Source: Lachnospiraceae bacterium
GTDB lineage: Bacteria; Bacillota; Clostridia; Lachnospirales; Lachnospiraceae
Assembly: GCA_017446045.1 (NCBI GenBank)
Contig: JAFSRP010000035.1
Location: forward strand, 1-54,382
Length of the DNA stretch: 54,382 nucleotides
Reading direction: 5' to 3'
The notes beneath the pieces are model-generated. The model was given only the letters and a program-made list of their open reading frames with translations, was not told the origin of the DNA and made no database searches. Shown one piece after another: positions 40,483 to 49,364 of this stretch. Position numbers and translations under genes: made by a program. Numbering within the stretch: the first letter of the stretch is position 1; each line of letters begins with the position of its first letter.

Positions 40483-41274
40483 TTATGCTGTGATCCCGCC
40501 GAAAAACCGGAGGATCCGGTCCTTATAGTCCGGTGCTTCGTCATAGACAGCGTGCCCGTAGTCCTCATAGATATAGAGTTCACAGCCGAGCCTGTCCGCG
40601 ATCTCTTTGGACTGTACAGCACCCAGCACACGGTCTTGTGCGGCACCCAGCACAAGCACAGGACACTGGATCCGGTCCAGCTCATCGTATGCGTTCATTC
40701 CTTCCGTGCCCTTCGCGAGGATCACAAAGCGTGCCAGATCCTCTTTCGTCACCCCATCCGCCATCGCCAGGATCAGGTCCTTGTACTGCGCGAAAAATGC
40801 CGGTGTATATACCATTTCGGAGAATGAAAGTGTAAGCCCTTTCGCATCACCTTCTTCTGCCAGCCTGATCCATTCCCGGATCCCGGAAAGCTCCGGAACA
40901 CGCGCTGTGGTAGAGCCCAGTACCATAGCGTGTACGAGTTCCGGATGGTCGATCGCAAGGAATTGTGCCATCATTCCGCCCTGGGAGGCGCCGAAAATGT
41001 ATGCATCCCGGATCCCAAGGGCTTCCATGGCTTCGGCAGTGTCCTGTGCCATTTCACGCACCGGATAGACCGGCGGCAGATTCGTTCGGCGGTCAAACAG
41101 CCAGACGGTGTAATCTTTTGCAAAGCACTCATACGCGGCAGCCACTGCATCCGCAGATCCCAGGACACTTGTAAGGCTCAGGCCCGGCAGGATCACAAAA
41201 TACCTGCTGCCGCTGCCGAACCGGAAGTACTTCATTTCCATATGCTCTGTTTTTACTGTTTCGATCTGTGCCAT
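40483..41274 (-). CDS. Alpha/beta-hydrolase fold protein
   Basis: A 263-residue alpha/beta hydrolase. The nucleophile elbow is IFGASQGGMMAQFLA (Ser), the oxyanion strand is YFVILPGLSLT, the acid lies in PVLVLGAAQDRVLG (Asp) and the His in YGHAVYDEAPDYK. Such proteins are esterases, lactonases or C-C hydrolases; the substrate is not predictable. GGAG stands about ten bases before ATG 41274. It is 59 bases downstream of mnmA on the same strand. Confidence 0.86.
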   Translation of the reverse strand: MAQIETVKTEHMEMKYFRFGSGSRYFVILPGLSLTSVLGSADAVAAAYECFAKDYTVWLFDRRTNLPPVYPVREMAQDTAEAMEALGIRDAYIFGASQGGMMAQFLAIDHPELVHAMVLGSTTARVPELSGIREWIRLAEEGDAKGLTLSFSEMVYTPAFFAQYKDLILAMADGVTKEDLARFVILAKGTEGMNAYDELDRIQCPVLVLGAAQDRVLGAVQSKEIADRLGCELYIYEDYGHAVYDEAPDYKDRILRFFGGITA

Positions 41275-41333
41275 ATCCGCATCACTCCGCTTTCCGTAAT
41301 TGCTTCAAATACCGTTTTCCCTAAATTCGCTCT

Positions 41334-42455
41334 TTACTCCTTATAGGAGGAAATGATCCTGCCGCCCCCAATGATCCGGCCGGCTTCATCATAAAAAACT
41401 GCCGACTGTCCCGGCGTCGCTGCACGCACAGGCTTTTCGAAGGTAACCATGACCATATCGTCCCCCGCCGATTCGATCATCGCCGGGGTCCCTTCGTGAT
41501 GATAGCGGATCCGCACAGACGCGGGAAGCGCTGTGCCGGGTATCAGCCCCTCGATGCTCATGAAATTCACGCGGTCGCAGAGGATCTGCCGGCTGTAGAG
41601 TCCTTCCTCTCGGCAGAGCACCACTTCATTTTCCTTTGGGCGGATCTCCCGCACGTAGGCGTGATATCCGAGCGGAAGACCCAGGCCTTTCCGCTGCCCG
41701 ACAGTGTAATGCGTGATCCCTTTATGTGTGCCCAGTACATGGCCTTCTTCATCCACGAAATGCCCCGGTCCGGGGATCGGCCGGTCTGCATTTTCTTCAA
41801 TATACGCCGCATAGCTGCTGCCCTCCGCAACAAAACAGATCTCCTGGGAGTCCGCCCTGTGGGCAACCGGGATCCCGGCCTTTTCCGCGATCTCACGGAC
41901 CTGTTGTTTCTCGAAGGCGCCAAGCGGCATCAGTGTGCGTGCAAGCTGCGCCTGTGTCAGGCGATACAATACATAAGTCTGGTCCTTTTCGGGGGAAACT
42001 GCCTGCCGAATGGTCCACCTGCCATTGGGAAGCTGTTCAGTAAATGCGTAGTGTCCTGTCGCTACATGATCGGCCCCCAGCATTGCCGCTGTTTTGACAA
42101 GCCAGGCCCATTTTACATAGCGGTTGCATTCCACGCACGGATTCGGTGTCCGCGCGGAAAGATACTCATTGACAAACGGTTCTGTCACATAATGACAAAA
42201 ATCCTCCGTACAGTCCCGGACATGCAGTGGGATCCCCAGCATTCTGGCAGTCTCATCCGCCGCATCGATCTCGCAGCAGCGGCTGTCCTTCCCATACTTA
42301 TCCTGCCAGGTCCGCAGTATGACCCCGATCACATCATAGCCGGCTTCTTTTAAAATGTACGCGGTCACAGCGCTGTCCACACCGCCGGACATGCCAACGA
42401 CCACTTTGCCGTTCGCCCCCGGGCGCTCACTTTCTTTGAAATGTAAAACACTCAT
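41334..42455 (-). CDS. mnmA: tRNA-specific 2-thiouridylase MnmA
   Basis: A 373-residue enzyme that thiolates U34 of tRNA-Glu, -Gln and -Lys using ATP and a sulfur relay. The PP-loop GMSGGVDSA (21-29) binds ATP. Cys107 in NPCVECNR is the first catalytic cysteine and the second is in ADSQEICFVAEG. VATGHYAF and KDQTYVLYRLTQAQL are standard family stretches. The C-terminal domain has HEGTPAMIESAGDD and TPGQSAVFYDEAGRIIGGG. The length is normal. The start is supported by a modest AGGGA upstream. Confidence 0.96.
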   Translation of the reverse strand: MSVLHFKESERPGANGKVVVGMSGGVDSAVTAYILKEAGYDVIGVILRTWQDKYGKDSRCCEIDAADETARMLGIPLHVRDCTEDFCHYVTEPFVNEYLSARTPNPCVECNRYVKWAWLVKTAAMLGADHVATGHYAFTEQLPNGRWTIRQAVSPEKDQTYVLYRLTQAQLARTLMPLGAFEKQQVREIAEKAGIPVAHRADSQEICFVAEGSSYAAYIEENADRPIPGPGHFVDEEGHVLGTHKGITHYTVGQRKGLGLPLGYHAYVREIRPKENEVVLCREEGLYSRQILCDRVNFMSIEGLIPGTALPASVRIRYHHEGTPAMIESAGDDMVMVTFEKPVRAATPGQSAVFYDEAGRIIGGGRIISSYKE

Positions 42456-42516
42456 GATCTATCCCTGCCTGTCTTTACTTCTCCAAGAAGCAGCGGTTTC
42501 CTTATCTCATTTTCTG

Positions 42517-43842
42517 TTATTTCCATTCATGTCTGCGATACAGAACCACGCAGATCAGTATCGATACGAGAGAGCCCGCCGGAGCAGCGAGTCCCATCGG
42601 GTACAGGGTCAAAGGGAACAATGCAGAAGCCAGCCAGGCGCCCGGTATCCGAATACAGATTGCTGACAGCATGTTGTGAAGAAAGGAATAACCGGACTTT
42701 CCGTACGCGCTGAAGAACCCGCTGAAGCAGAAATGGATCCCCGCGAAAATGCAGTCCAGCGTATAGGAGCGAAGATACTGGCCTCCCAGCTTCACGACCT
42801 CAGCATTATCATGAACAAAGCAGGACACGATCGGTTCGGAGATGCACTGGCAGATAAGGAAGATCACAAAGCCGAAGCCGGCGCAGATGATAATGCCGGT
42901 CTGCAGTACCTTCCGGCTCCGCTCATGCTTGCCGGCACCGGCATTCTGCGCGGCCAGCGCGGATACAGTCGAGAGCATGGCAGAAGGAACAAGGAACAGG
43001 AAGCTGATGATCTTTTCCACGATTCCCACGGCAGCCGCCACATCCACACCGCGGCTGTTCGCGATCGCTGTGATCACGAGAAAAGAGATCTGGATGAGTC
43101 CCTCCTGAAACGCAACGGGTACGCCGATCCCAAGGATCCTGCGGATGGTATCGGGATCAAAGCGAAAGTCACTGCGTGACATCTTCACACCGATATCGAA
43201 ACGGCGAAGGGAAAGCAGCGCCAGCAGGACCGACCCTGCCTGACTGATCACAGTCGCCAAAGCAGCGCCTGCGGCACCCATGCCAAAAGGTCCGATCAGC
43301 AGGTAGTCCAGACCTATATTCATCAGGCCCGCGACTGCCACAAAATACATCGGACGCTTTGTGTCTCCCAGTCCGCGGAAAATGCTGCTGACTATATTAT
43401 AAGCGGTAATAAAAGGAATGCCTGCGAAACAGATCAGGCAGTAACGACGGGCTTCGGAAAACGCCTCCCCGGGGACAGCCATGATCCGCAGGATCGGATC
43501 CGCAAGCAGCAGCAGGATCCCCGTAACAGCCACAGAGACGAGCATAAACAGCGAGACCGTGCTGCCGATCCCTGCTGCCGCGCCCCGTTCGTCACGGGCG
43601 CCGATACACCTGCTGATCGTAACAGTGGAGCCCATGGCAAGCCCGACGATCATGACCGTCAGCATGTGCATGAGCTGGGACCCTACGGCGACCGCCGAGA
43701 TGGAAGCTGCCCCGTTGAACTGCCCCGTGATAAACAGATCCGCCATCCCGTAAAAAGTCTGGAGGAAACAGCTGATCAGATAGGGTATGGAAAAGGACAG
43801 CATGCCCCGTGTGATATTTCCCTCTGTAAGATTCCTGGTCAT
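42517..43842 (-). CDS. MATE-family efflux transporter
   Basis: A 441-residue protein with 12 hydrophobic helices in two similar halves. The first, GMLSFSIPYLISCFLQTFYG followed by MADLFITGQF, carries the usual early MATE pattern, and GLGDTKRPMYFVAVAGLMNI lies in the fifth and sixth helices. The second half begins IPGAWLASALF near its end. Members export drugs or metabolites using a sodium or proton gradient; the substrate is unknown. The gene is 60 bases after mnmA in reverse order and may be co-transcribed. Confidence 0.9.
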   Translation of the reverse strand: MTRNLTEGNITRGMLSFSIPYLISCFLQTFYGMADLFITGQFNGAASISAVAVGSQLMHMLTVMIVGLAMGSTVTISRCIGARDERGAAAGIGSTVSLFMLVSVAVTGILLLLADPILRIMAVPGEAFSEARRYCLICFAGIPFITAYNIVSSIFRGLGDTKRPMYFVAVAGLMNIGLDYLLIGPFGMGAAGAALATVISQAGSVLLALLSLRRFDIGVKMSRSDFRFDPDTIRRILGIGVPVAFQEGLIQISFLVITAIANSRGVDVAAAVGIVEKIISFLFLVPSAMLSTVSALAAQNAGAGKHERSRKVLQTGIIICAGFGFVIFLICQCISEPIVSCFVHDNAEVVKLGGQYLRSYTLDCIFAGIHFCFSGFFSAYGKSGYSFLHNMLSAICIRIPGAWLASALFPLTLYPMGLAAPAGSLVSILICVVLYRRHEWK

Positions 43843-43879
43843 AGGTCACCCATTGTCGCAAGGATCCCGGCTCCGGACC

Positions 43880-44680
43880 TTATGCCCGGTTGGCCATATA
43901 CACCAGTGCCCAGAACAGCAGCAGGTGCAGGGGGTAAGCAAAATAGAAAAAGTACTTGAGCGGGAGATCTCCCCGTTTACCGTTGTAAAAACGGATCAGG
44001 ATAAATGCCAGGGCAGAAACGCCGCACAGCTCTATACTCTCCGCCGCGGAGATCGCCGCGCCCGCGAGCAGCTGGAAATTCCTCTCCTGCCGCAGCAGAT
44101 ACATGACAGAGATCAGCGCGACACCCACTGCCCCGTAGTCGGTATGGAACAGATATGCCAAGCCGCAAAAGATCGACGCCGTCAGGATCCGAAACAGGAT
44201 ATGGAGCCTGTGCGCGCGCTCCATTGCGGCCACCGAAAGCACACCGAGAAGGAGCGTCCAAAGCGTATTCTGGTACTCCGGATAGAACACGACGCCCTTG
44301 CAGGCAAGATCGAACGGCACTTCGCTCAGCGCCGCAAAGAGTAAAAGCCGGAGGCTGTAACGCCGGAGACTCCCCGTATGAATACAACCCTCCACTGTAA
44401 GATAGGCAAACAACGGAAAGGCAATGCGTCCCAGGTAACGGAGCACTGTCGCCAGTAAATACCAGCGCTGTCCTTCCGGAGTCTCCAGTGCCATGGTCCA
44501 GTACATGGGATTCTGGCCATACAGAACGCCGTTCTCGATCAGCATATATCCGATGTGGTCACATAACATCAGGAAAAAGGCAATCATTTTTAACTGATTG
44601 CCTGTAAATCCCGCCAGACGGCGCTTATGGAACTGTAGTTTGATCGGCTGTGCGGACATGTCTGGTTTTAAAAATGACAT
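43880..44680 (-). CDS. TraX-like integral membrane protein
   Basis: A 266-residue membrane protein with about seven to eight helices. LAGFTGNQLKMIAFFLMLCD followed by HIGYML is the TraX family's N-terminal signature, with Asp-His in the first helix. LGRIAFPLFAYLTVEGCIHT and LSEVPFDLACKG are conserved loops. TraX acetylates pilin in the F plasmid, but most chromosomal Firmicute members have no known target and no conjugation genes are near. The start at 44680 lies just beside a strong hairpin, so an internal start (44659) is possible. Confidence 0.85.
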   Translation of the reverse strand: MSFLKPDMSAQPIKLQFHKRRLAGFTGNQLKMIAFFLMLCDHIGYMLIENGVLYGQNPMYWTMALETPEGQRWYLLATVLRYLGRIAFPLFAYLTVEGCIHTGSLRRYSLRLLLFAALSEVPFDLACKGVVFYPEYQNTLWTLLLGVLSVAAMERAHRLHILFRILTASIFCGLAYLFHTDYGAVGVALISVMYLLRQERNFQLLAGAAISAAESIELCGVSALAFILIRFYNGKRGDLPLKYFFYFAYPLHLLLFWALVYMANRA

Positions 44681-44683
44681 TCC

Positions 44684-44718
44684 GGCGCAGGACCGGGCTT
44701 TTTACGGTCGCCTGCGCC
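44684..44718 (-). terminator. Stem-loop between metG and the TraX-like gene
   Basis: GGCGCAGGACCG (44684-44695) pairs with CGGT and CCTGCGCC (to 44718) with a two-base bulge. On the minus strand TCATTTTTAAAA follows but this overlaps the TraX-like start codon, so it may work as an attenuator. Confidence 0.55.
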
Positions 44719-44741
44719 TGAAACAGTCATATCAGATCTTA

Positions 44742-46790
44742 TCAATAGACCTCGCTTCCGGACGGCATCGCGTCATTATCCGGAACCATCAGGGAGATCA
44801 GCTTCCCGTCCGCGGACTCGGCTGCCACGATCATTCCCTGGGACATCTCGCCCGCGATCTTACGGGGCTCGAGGTTGCAGCAGATCATGACCTTCTTGCC
44901 AACCATATCTTCCGGTTTGTACCATTTCCTGATGCCGGAAAGGATAGTACGGGTCTCATTGCCGATCTTCACGGTCTCCCGGAGAAGCTTCTTGGAATTC
45001 GGCACCACTTCGCAGGCAATGACTTCGCCGACACGGAACTCCAGCTTTGCGAAATCCTCGAACTGGACATTGGGCTTATGCTCGATCGCAGCTGCCTCTT
45101 CCTGCGGCGCTTCCGCCTCAGGCTCCGGATTCAGGATCGACTTGCCCGTTGCCGCTATGATGCGTTTGTCGAGCTCGTTGATATCCATACGGGCAAAGAG
45201 GATCTTCGGGCTCTCCGTGACCTTGTTGCCGTTGGGATACAGTCCGAAGGTATCCATCTCTTCAAATGGTCTCTTCTCTGTGTTCAGCTCCGCGAGGACT
45301 GCTTCGGCCGTCTCGGGCATGAAGCTGTAAAGCAGGGACGCGCCGATGGTAATGCCTTCCGTAAGATTGTACAGTACGGATTTCAGTCTGTCCTTCTTGC
45401 TCTCGTCCTTGGCAAGCGCCCATGGCATGGTCTCATCGATGTATTTGTTGCAGCGGCGGAAAATGTTGAAGATCTCTGAGATCGCATCCGCAACGCGAAG
45501 CTCGTTCATCTTGGCTTCGGCATTGTCTACGCAGTTGAGGATGGTATCGATCAGGTCGTCATCCACTTCTTCAAAGGCATCGTTGTTCTCCACAATGCCG
45601 CCGAAATACTTATTGCTCATGGAAACCGTACGGGATACCAGGTTGCCGAGAACATTGGCCAGATCCGCATTGTAACGGTCCATGATCAGCTCCCAGCTGA
45701 TGCTGCCGTCATTGTCAAAGGGCATCTCATGCAGGACGAAATACCGGATCGGATCCACGCCGAAAACATGGACCAGATCATCCGCATAGAGGACGTTGCC
45801 CTTGGACTTGGACATCTTGCCGTCAGCCTGCAGCAGCCAGGGATGGCCGAATACCTGCTTCGGAAGCGGCAGATCCAGGCTCATCAGGAAGGTGGGCCAG
45901 TAGATCGTATGGAAACGGACGATGTCCTTGCCGATCAGGTGAAGGTCCGCCGGCCAGTATTTTTTATAAATGCCGCGCGTCTCCTCCGTGACCTCGCCAT
46001 TGCCGTACTTGCCGCCTGCATAGGCTGCTGCCTCATCCGCCATATCGCCGTCCAGGTCCAGTCCGCAGCCGGTGATGTAGTTTGAAAGCGCATCGAGCCA
46101 GACGTAGATGACATGCTTGTCGTCAAAATCGACCGGAATGCCCCATTTGATAGAGGTACGGGAAACACAGAGGTCCTGCAGACCGGGCAGCAGGAAGTTG
46201 TTCATCATCTCATTCTTGCGGGCGACCGGCTGAATGAACTCGGGATGGGTGTTGATGTACTCGATCAGCTGATCGGCATACTTGCTCATACGGAAGAAAT
46301 AAGCCTCTTCCTTTGCCTTGCGGACCGGGCGTCCGCAATCGGGGCAGTTGCCGTCCACGAGCTGGCTGTCGGTCCAGAAGGACTCACAGGGAGTGCAGTA
46401 CCAGCTCTCGTAATATCCCTTGTAGATGTCGCCTTTCTCGTACATCTTATGGAACATCTTCGTGACCTGCTTTTCATGCTGCTCATCGGTCGTACGGATG
46501 AATTTGTCATAGGAGGTATTCATCATATCCCAGATGTCCCGGATGACAGCCGCTACTTCATCGACATATGCCTTCGGGCTCACGCCTGCCGCGATCGCCT
46601 TCTCCTCGATCTTCTGTCCGTGCTCGTCCGTACCCGTCATAAAACGGACGTCGAAGCCCTGCTCTCTCTTGAAACGCGCGATGGCATCTGCCAGCACGAT
46701 CTCGTAAGTATTGCCGATATGCGGCTTACCGGATGTATATGCGATCGCTGTCGTAATATAATACGGCTTGTTTTCCGCTGTTTTTCTCAT
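44742..46790 (-). CDS. metG: Methionyl-tRNA synthetase
   Basis: A 682-residue class I synthetase. YYITTAIAYTSGKPHIGNTY carries the HIGH-type motif (HIGN). The zinc knuckle has CTPCESFW and CPDCGRPVR, so it is the four-cysteine form. KMSKSKGN is the second ATP motif. The C-terminal 110 residues (FAKLEFRVGEVIACEVVPNS followed by KKLLRETVKIG) form a tRNA-binding Trbp111-like domain, joined by a Pro/Glu/Ala-rich linker. ATG 46790 has AAGGAGGG upstream; the frame extends to 46856 without support. A hairpin 70 bases upstream separates it from the preceding lipoprotein gene. Confidence 0.96.
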   Translation of the reverse strand: MRKTAENKPYYITTAIAYTSGKPHIGNTYEIVLADAIARFKREQGFDVRFMTGTDEHGQKIEEKAIAAGVSPKAYVDEVAAVIRDIWDMMNTSYDKFIRTTDEQHEKQVTKMFHKMYEKGDIYKGYYESWYCTPCESFWTDSQLVDGNCPDCGRPVRKAKEEAYFFRMSKYADQLIEYINTHPEFIQPVARKNEMMNNFLLPGLQDLCVSRTSIKWGIPVDFDDKHVIYVWLDALSNYITGCGLDLDGDMADEAAAYAGGKYGNGEVTEETRGIYKKYWPADLHLIGKDIVRFHTIYWPTFLMSLDLPLPKQVFGHPWLLQADGKMSKSKGNVLYADDLVHVFGVDPIRYFVLHEMPFDNDGSISWELIMDRYNADLANVLGNLVSRTVSMSNKYFGGIVENNDAFEEVDDDLIDTILNCVDNAEAKMNELRVADAISEIFNIFRRCNKYIDETMPWALAKDESKKDRLKSVLYNLTEGITIGASLLYSFMPETAEAVLAELNTEKRPFEEMDTFGLYPNGNKVTESPKILFARMDINELDKRIIAATGKSILNPEPEAEAPQEEAAAIEHKPNVQFEDFAKLEFRVGEVIACEVVPNSKKLLRETVKIGNETRTILSGIRKWYKPEDMVGKKVMICCNLEPRKIAGEMSQGMIVAAESADGKLISLMVPDNDAMPSGSEVY

Positions 46791-46860
46791 AAATGACCCT
46801 CCTTGCCATGTCCGCCGCCGGCATGCCGGAAATGACCGGACAGCAGCGGTTTCCACTGAT

Positions 46861-46905
46861 TAAAATTGACGGATACGATCCTTCGTGGGTATCGTATCCG
46901 TCAAT
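46861..46905 (-). terminator. Terminator upstream of metG
   Basis: ATTGACGGATACGAT (46865-46879) and ATCGTATCCGTCAAT (46891-46905) form a perfect 15-bp stem over an 11-base loop, followed by TTTTAA on the minus strand. It ends the lipoprotein transcript. It leaves metG with no obvious promoter of its own in the 70 bases that remain. Confidence 0.8.
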
Positions 46906-46974
46906 TCTATCACACTTTATCTGTTTTTGAAATATCTTTCCCTGTCAAAACCTCATACGGCCAAAAGAAGCAGA

Positions 46975-47598
46975 TCAGACGTCGTAATCGCTCGTAAAGC
47001 CCATCTCGCCGTAATCCTTGTCCCCTACGATCAGCTTGAGCGTATCAAGGTCAAAATTATCGATGAAGGTGTTGACCACGCTCACCACGACCTCCTCTTC
47101 GGTCGCCTTATAGTAAACACCGCTCAGGGAGCTGAGCTCCAGCTCACCGGCCCCGTCAACCGCATCGAAGAAAATGACCTCACAACCGTCCTTGATCGCA
47201 CCGTTGCGGATCATGGCGTCGATCAGTGACTGGGCGTCACATTCCTCGACCGCGTCGAAATCCTGGTCGATGCCACCGAGTACAGCCTTATAGATGATGA
47301 CCTGGGTCGTCGCGGTCTCATCGTCCGCGATCACCGGCTGCTTGTCGTCCGGATAGTAGGAATAATCCACCTCCGTCGTCTCCATCGCACCGGGACCTCC
47401 CTTTTCACCGGTCTCCGCGTCCGCGGGGATCGTATACTTGCTGGTCTCCGGCATGGTCCAGGTCTCCCGTGTCCCGGTCTCCAGGATCGCGCCTGCCGGG
47501 ATCTCCATGCTCTGGGATGCTTTGATGTCTGACGGTGTACAGCCGAAAAGAAGCATTGCTGCCATGCCTGCCAAAACTATATTGAAAAGCCTTTTCAC
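46975..47598 (-). CDS. Small lipoprotein with GerMN-like domain
   Basis: A 207-residue predicted lipoprotein with lipobox LLFGC near residue 20. A Thr/Glu-rich spacer follows. The rest (IYKAVLGGIDQDFDAVEE to the end) has the alternating pattern of GerMN-type domains, with DAQSLIDAMIRNGAIKDGC, VVNTFIDNFDLDTLKLIVGD and a final GEMGFTSDYDV. GerMN domains are found in germination and surface proteins with unclear binding partners. The start codon is GTG 47598, with AGGAGG eight bases upstream; no ATG fits. An extended -10 box lies about 40 bases before it. Confidence 0.72.
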   Translation of the reverse strand: MKRLFNIVLAGMAAMLLFGCTPSDIKASQSMEIPAGAILETGTRETWTMPETSKYTIPADAETGEKGGPGAMETTEVDYSYYPDDKQPVIADDETATTQVIIYKAVLGGIDQDFDAVEECDAQSLIDAMIRNGAIKDGCEVIFFDAVDGAGELELSSLSGVYYKATEEEVVVSVVNTFIDNFDLDTLKLIVGDKDYGEMGFTSDYDV

Positions 47599-47637
47599 TT
47601 AAAAATCCTCCTGAAGTACTATTCTGCCCGAATCATC

Positions 47638-47646
47638 ATTATATCA
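47638..47646 (-). promoter_or_regulatory. Extended -10 promoter of the 46975-47598 gene
   Basis: Minus-strand TGA-TATAAT (TG-N-TATAAT) about 40 bases before the GTG start; the -35 is weak. Confidence 0.5.
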
Positions 47647-47686
47647 GATATTTCCCAATATTCTATAATTTTTCTTTAAAATAGTC

Positions 47687-48556
47687 TTACCTTTCTGTGA
47701 CCAAAAGAGCATTATAAACGTCCCGGCGGGAAATGCCCCGGTCCTTCGCCACTGCCTTCATGGCCTCCTTTCGGTCGATGCCCCGGTCTGTGTACAGCCG
47801 CATATGCTCTTCGAGGCTCATTTCTTCGTACTTCGCAGCCGCTTCTTTCCGGCTCTCCTCCGGATCGCGTCCCTCAATGACCAGCACATATTCTCCCCTT
47901 GGCTCCAGCAGGGCCGCCTCGCCAAGTGTCGTCCGGATCACTTCCTCATGGAGCTTCGTCAGCTCCCTGCAAAGGGCGATCCTCCGGCTGCTCCCGAGGA
48001 CCCCGGTGAGTTCTTCCAGTGTTTCCTTCAAATGATGCGGGGCTTCATAGAGCACGATCGTCCCTGTCTCATCTCTGAGACGTTCCAATACTGCTGTCCT
48101 CTCCTTCCTGGCGCCGCGGGGCAGAAAGCCCTCAAAGACAAATCTTCGCACGGAAAACCCGCTGAGCGTCAGCGCCGTGATCAGCGCCGAAGGCCCCGGC
48201 AGACTTGTGACAGGGATGCCGGCCTCCGCGCATTTTTGTACCAGCACTTCACCCGGATCCGAAATACAGGGCGTGCCGGCATCGGTAATGATCGCAACAT
48301 TCTCCCCCTTCAGCATTCTCGCGACCAATTCATCTGCCTTTTCAAAGCGGTTGTACTCATGGTAGCTGGTCATGGGGGTGTGGATATCAAAATGATTCAG
48401 GAGCCGGATAGAATTGCGCGTATCTTCCGCAGCGATGATGTCCACGGTCCGCAGCGTCTCCACTGCCCGCGGGCTCATGTCACCCAGATTACCGATCGGC
48501 GTGGCACAGATATAGAGTTTTCCGACAGATGCCGCTTCAGTATCCATAGATGTCAT
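47687..48556 (-). CDS. rsmI: 16S rRNA (cytidine-1402-2'-O)-methyltransferase
   Basis: About 289 residues of the tetrapyrrole-methylase fold. GKLYICATPIGNLGDMSPRA is the RsmI signature. AAEDTRNSIRLLNHF, SYHEYNR, ITDAGTPCISDPGEVLV and LPGPSALITALTLSGF complete the SAM-binding core. The C-terminal KYEEMSLEEHMRLYTDRGID leads into a small helical tail typical of Firmicute members. The start is uncertain: ATG 48556 lies inside the end of the trmN frame, as does ATG 48547. A longer frame to 48613 is unlikely. It is last in the coupled operon that begins at 53902. Confidence 0.93.
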   Translation of the reverse strand: MTSMDTEAASVGKLYICATPIGNLGDMSPRAVETLRTVDIIAAEDTRNSIRLLNHFDIHTPMTSYHEYNRFEKADELVARMLKGENVAIITDAGTPCISDPGEVLVQKCAEAGIPVTSLPGPSALITALTLSGFSVRRFVFEGFLPRGARKERTAVLERLRDETGTIVLYEAPHHLKETLEELTGVLGSSRRIALCRELTKLHEEVIRTTLGEAALLEPRGEYVLVIEGRDPEESRKEAAAKYEEMSLEEHMRLYTDRGIDRKEAMKAVAKDRGISRRDVYNALLVTER

Positions 48557-49364
48557 AGATCTCGTCTGTATAAACGTTCGGTTCCTTGTATACGACCAGC
48601 GGTTCCTCCACACGGCATTCCGGACGTCCGTCCCGTACCGCCTCGATCAGGACCATATTGGCCTCCCTGTCAAGGTAGGGATGTACGAATTTCAGCCGCT
48701 TGGGCTCAAGACGCGCCTCTTTCAGTACAGTGATGATCTCCGGCAGCCGGTGCGGACGATGTACCATATAAAAACGTCCGCCGGAACGGAGCAGCCGGGC
48801 TGCTGCGCAGCAGACATCTTCCAGCGTACACCTTACTTCATGTCTTGCGATCGCGAGCGCATCCTCCGGATTCTGCAGGCCGTGCATTTCCCGGATATAA
48901 GGAGGGTTGGCAGTGACGACATCCGTCCTGCCCATAAGCGCATCCAGCTCTGCCAGTTCCCCATGCGCGATACCGCTGCCGGCAGCACATCCCGCGTTCC
49001 CGGTCCCCGAGGACGTACTCCCCGGAAGGATCTCACGGAGATCCCCCTCCAGGATCCTTACCTTATCCCCGATACCGTTCAGAAGCAGTGAACGGCGTGC
49101 CATATCAGCCATTTCCGGCTGGATCTCGACCCCGTAAAAGAAGCTCCCTTCCGTTTTGGCTTCCAACAGCACCGGTACGATGCCGGTACCTGTACAAAGG
49201 TCCACCACGGTCTCACCACGCCGGACTCTGGAAAAGCCGCTCAGGAGCACGGCGTCCATCCCGAAGCAGAAAGCACCGGTATTCTGAATGATACCGTATC
49301 CGTTTCTCTGCAGGTCGTCGATCCGTTCCCCGTCCTTCAGCCGGACGCGGCTGTCATCTCTCAT
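48537..49364 (-). CDS. trmN: tRNA1(Val) (adenine-37-N6)-methyltransferase-like protein
   Basis: A 275-residue class I SAM methyltransferase of the YfiC/TrmN6 group. GYGIIQNTGAFCFGMDAVLL is the group's start, VVDLCTGTGIVPVLL the SAM motif and TANPPYIRE the N6-adenine catalytic NPPY. NMVLIEAVRDGRPE is the usual late strand. A 33-residue Gly/Ser/Ala insertion (about 114-146) sits between SAM motif III and NPPY. ATG 49364 overlaps the ricT stop by four bases (ATGA), with GGAG upstream. It overlaps rsmI at its own end. Confidence 0.9.
   Translation of the reverse strand: MRDDSRVRLKDGERIDDLQRNGYGIIQNTGAFCFGMDAVLLSGFSRVRRGETVVDLCTGTGIVPVLLEAKTEGSFFYGVEIQPEMADMARRSLLLNGIGDKVRILEGDLREILPGSTSSGTGNAGCAAGSGIAHGELAELDALMGRTDVVTANPPYIREMHGLQNPEDALAIARHEVRCTLEDVCCAAARLLRSGGRFYMVHRPHRLPEIITVLKEARLEPKRLKFVHPYLDREANMVLIEAVRDGRPECRVEEPLVVYKEPNVYTDEIYDIYGY

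Noticed and set aside
46791-46860. T-box riboswitch before metG
   Set aside because: TGGAAACCGC resembles the T-box core but has an extra base, lies after and not before the terminator-type hairpin, and no specifier stem is seen.
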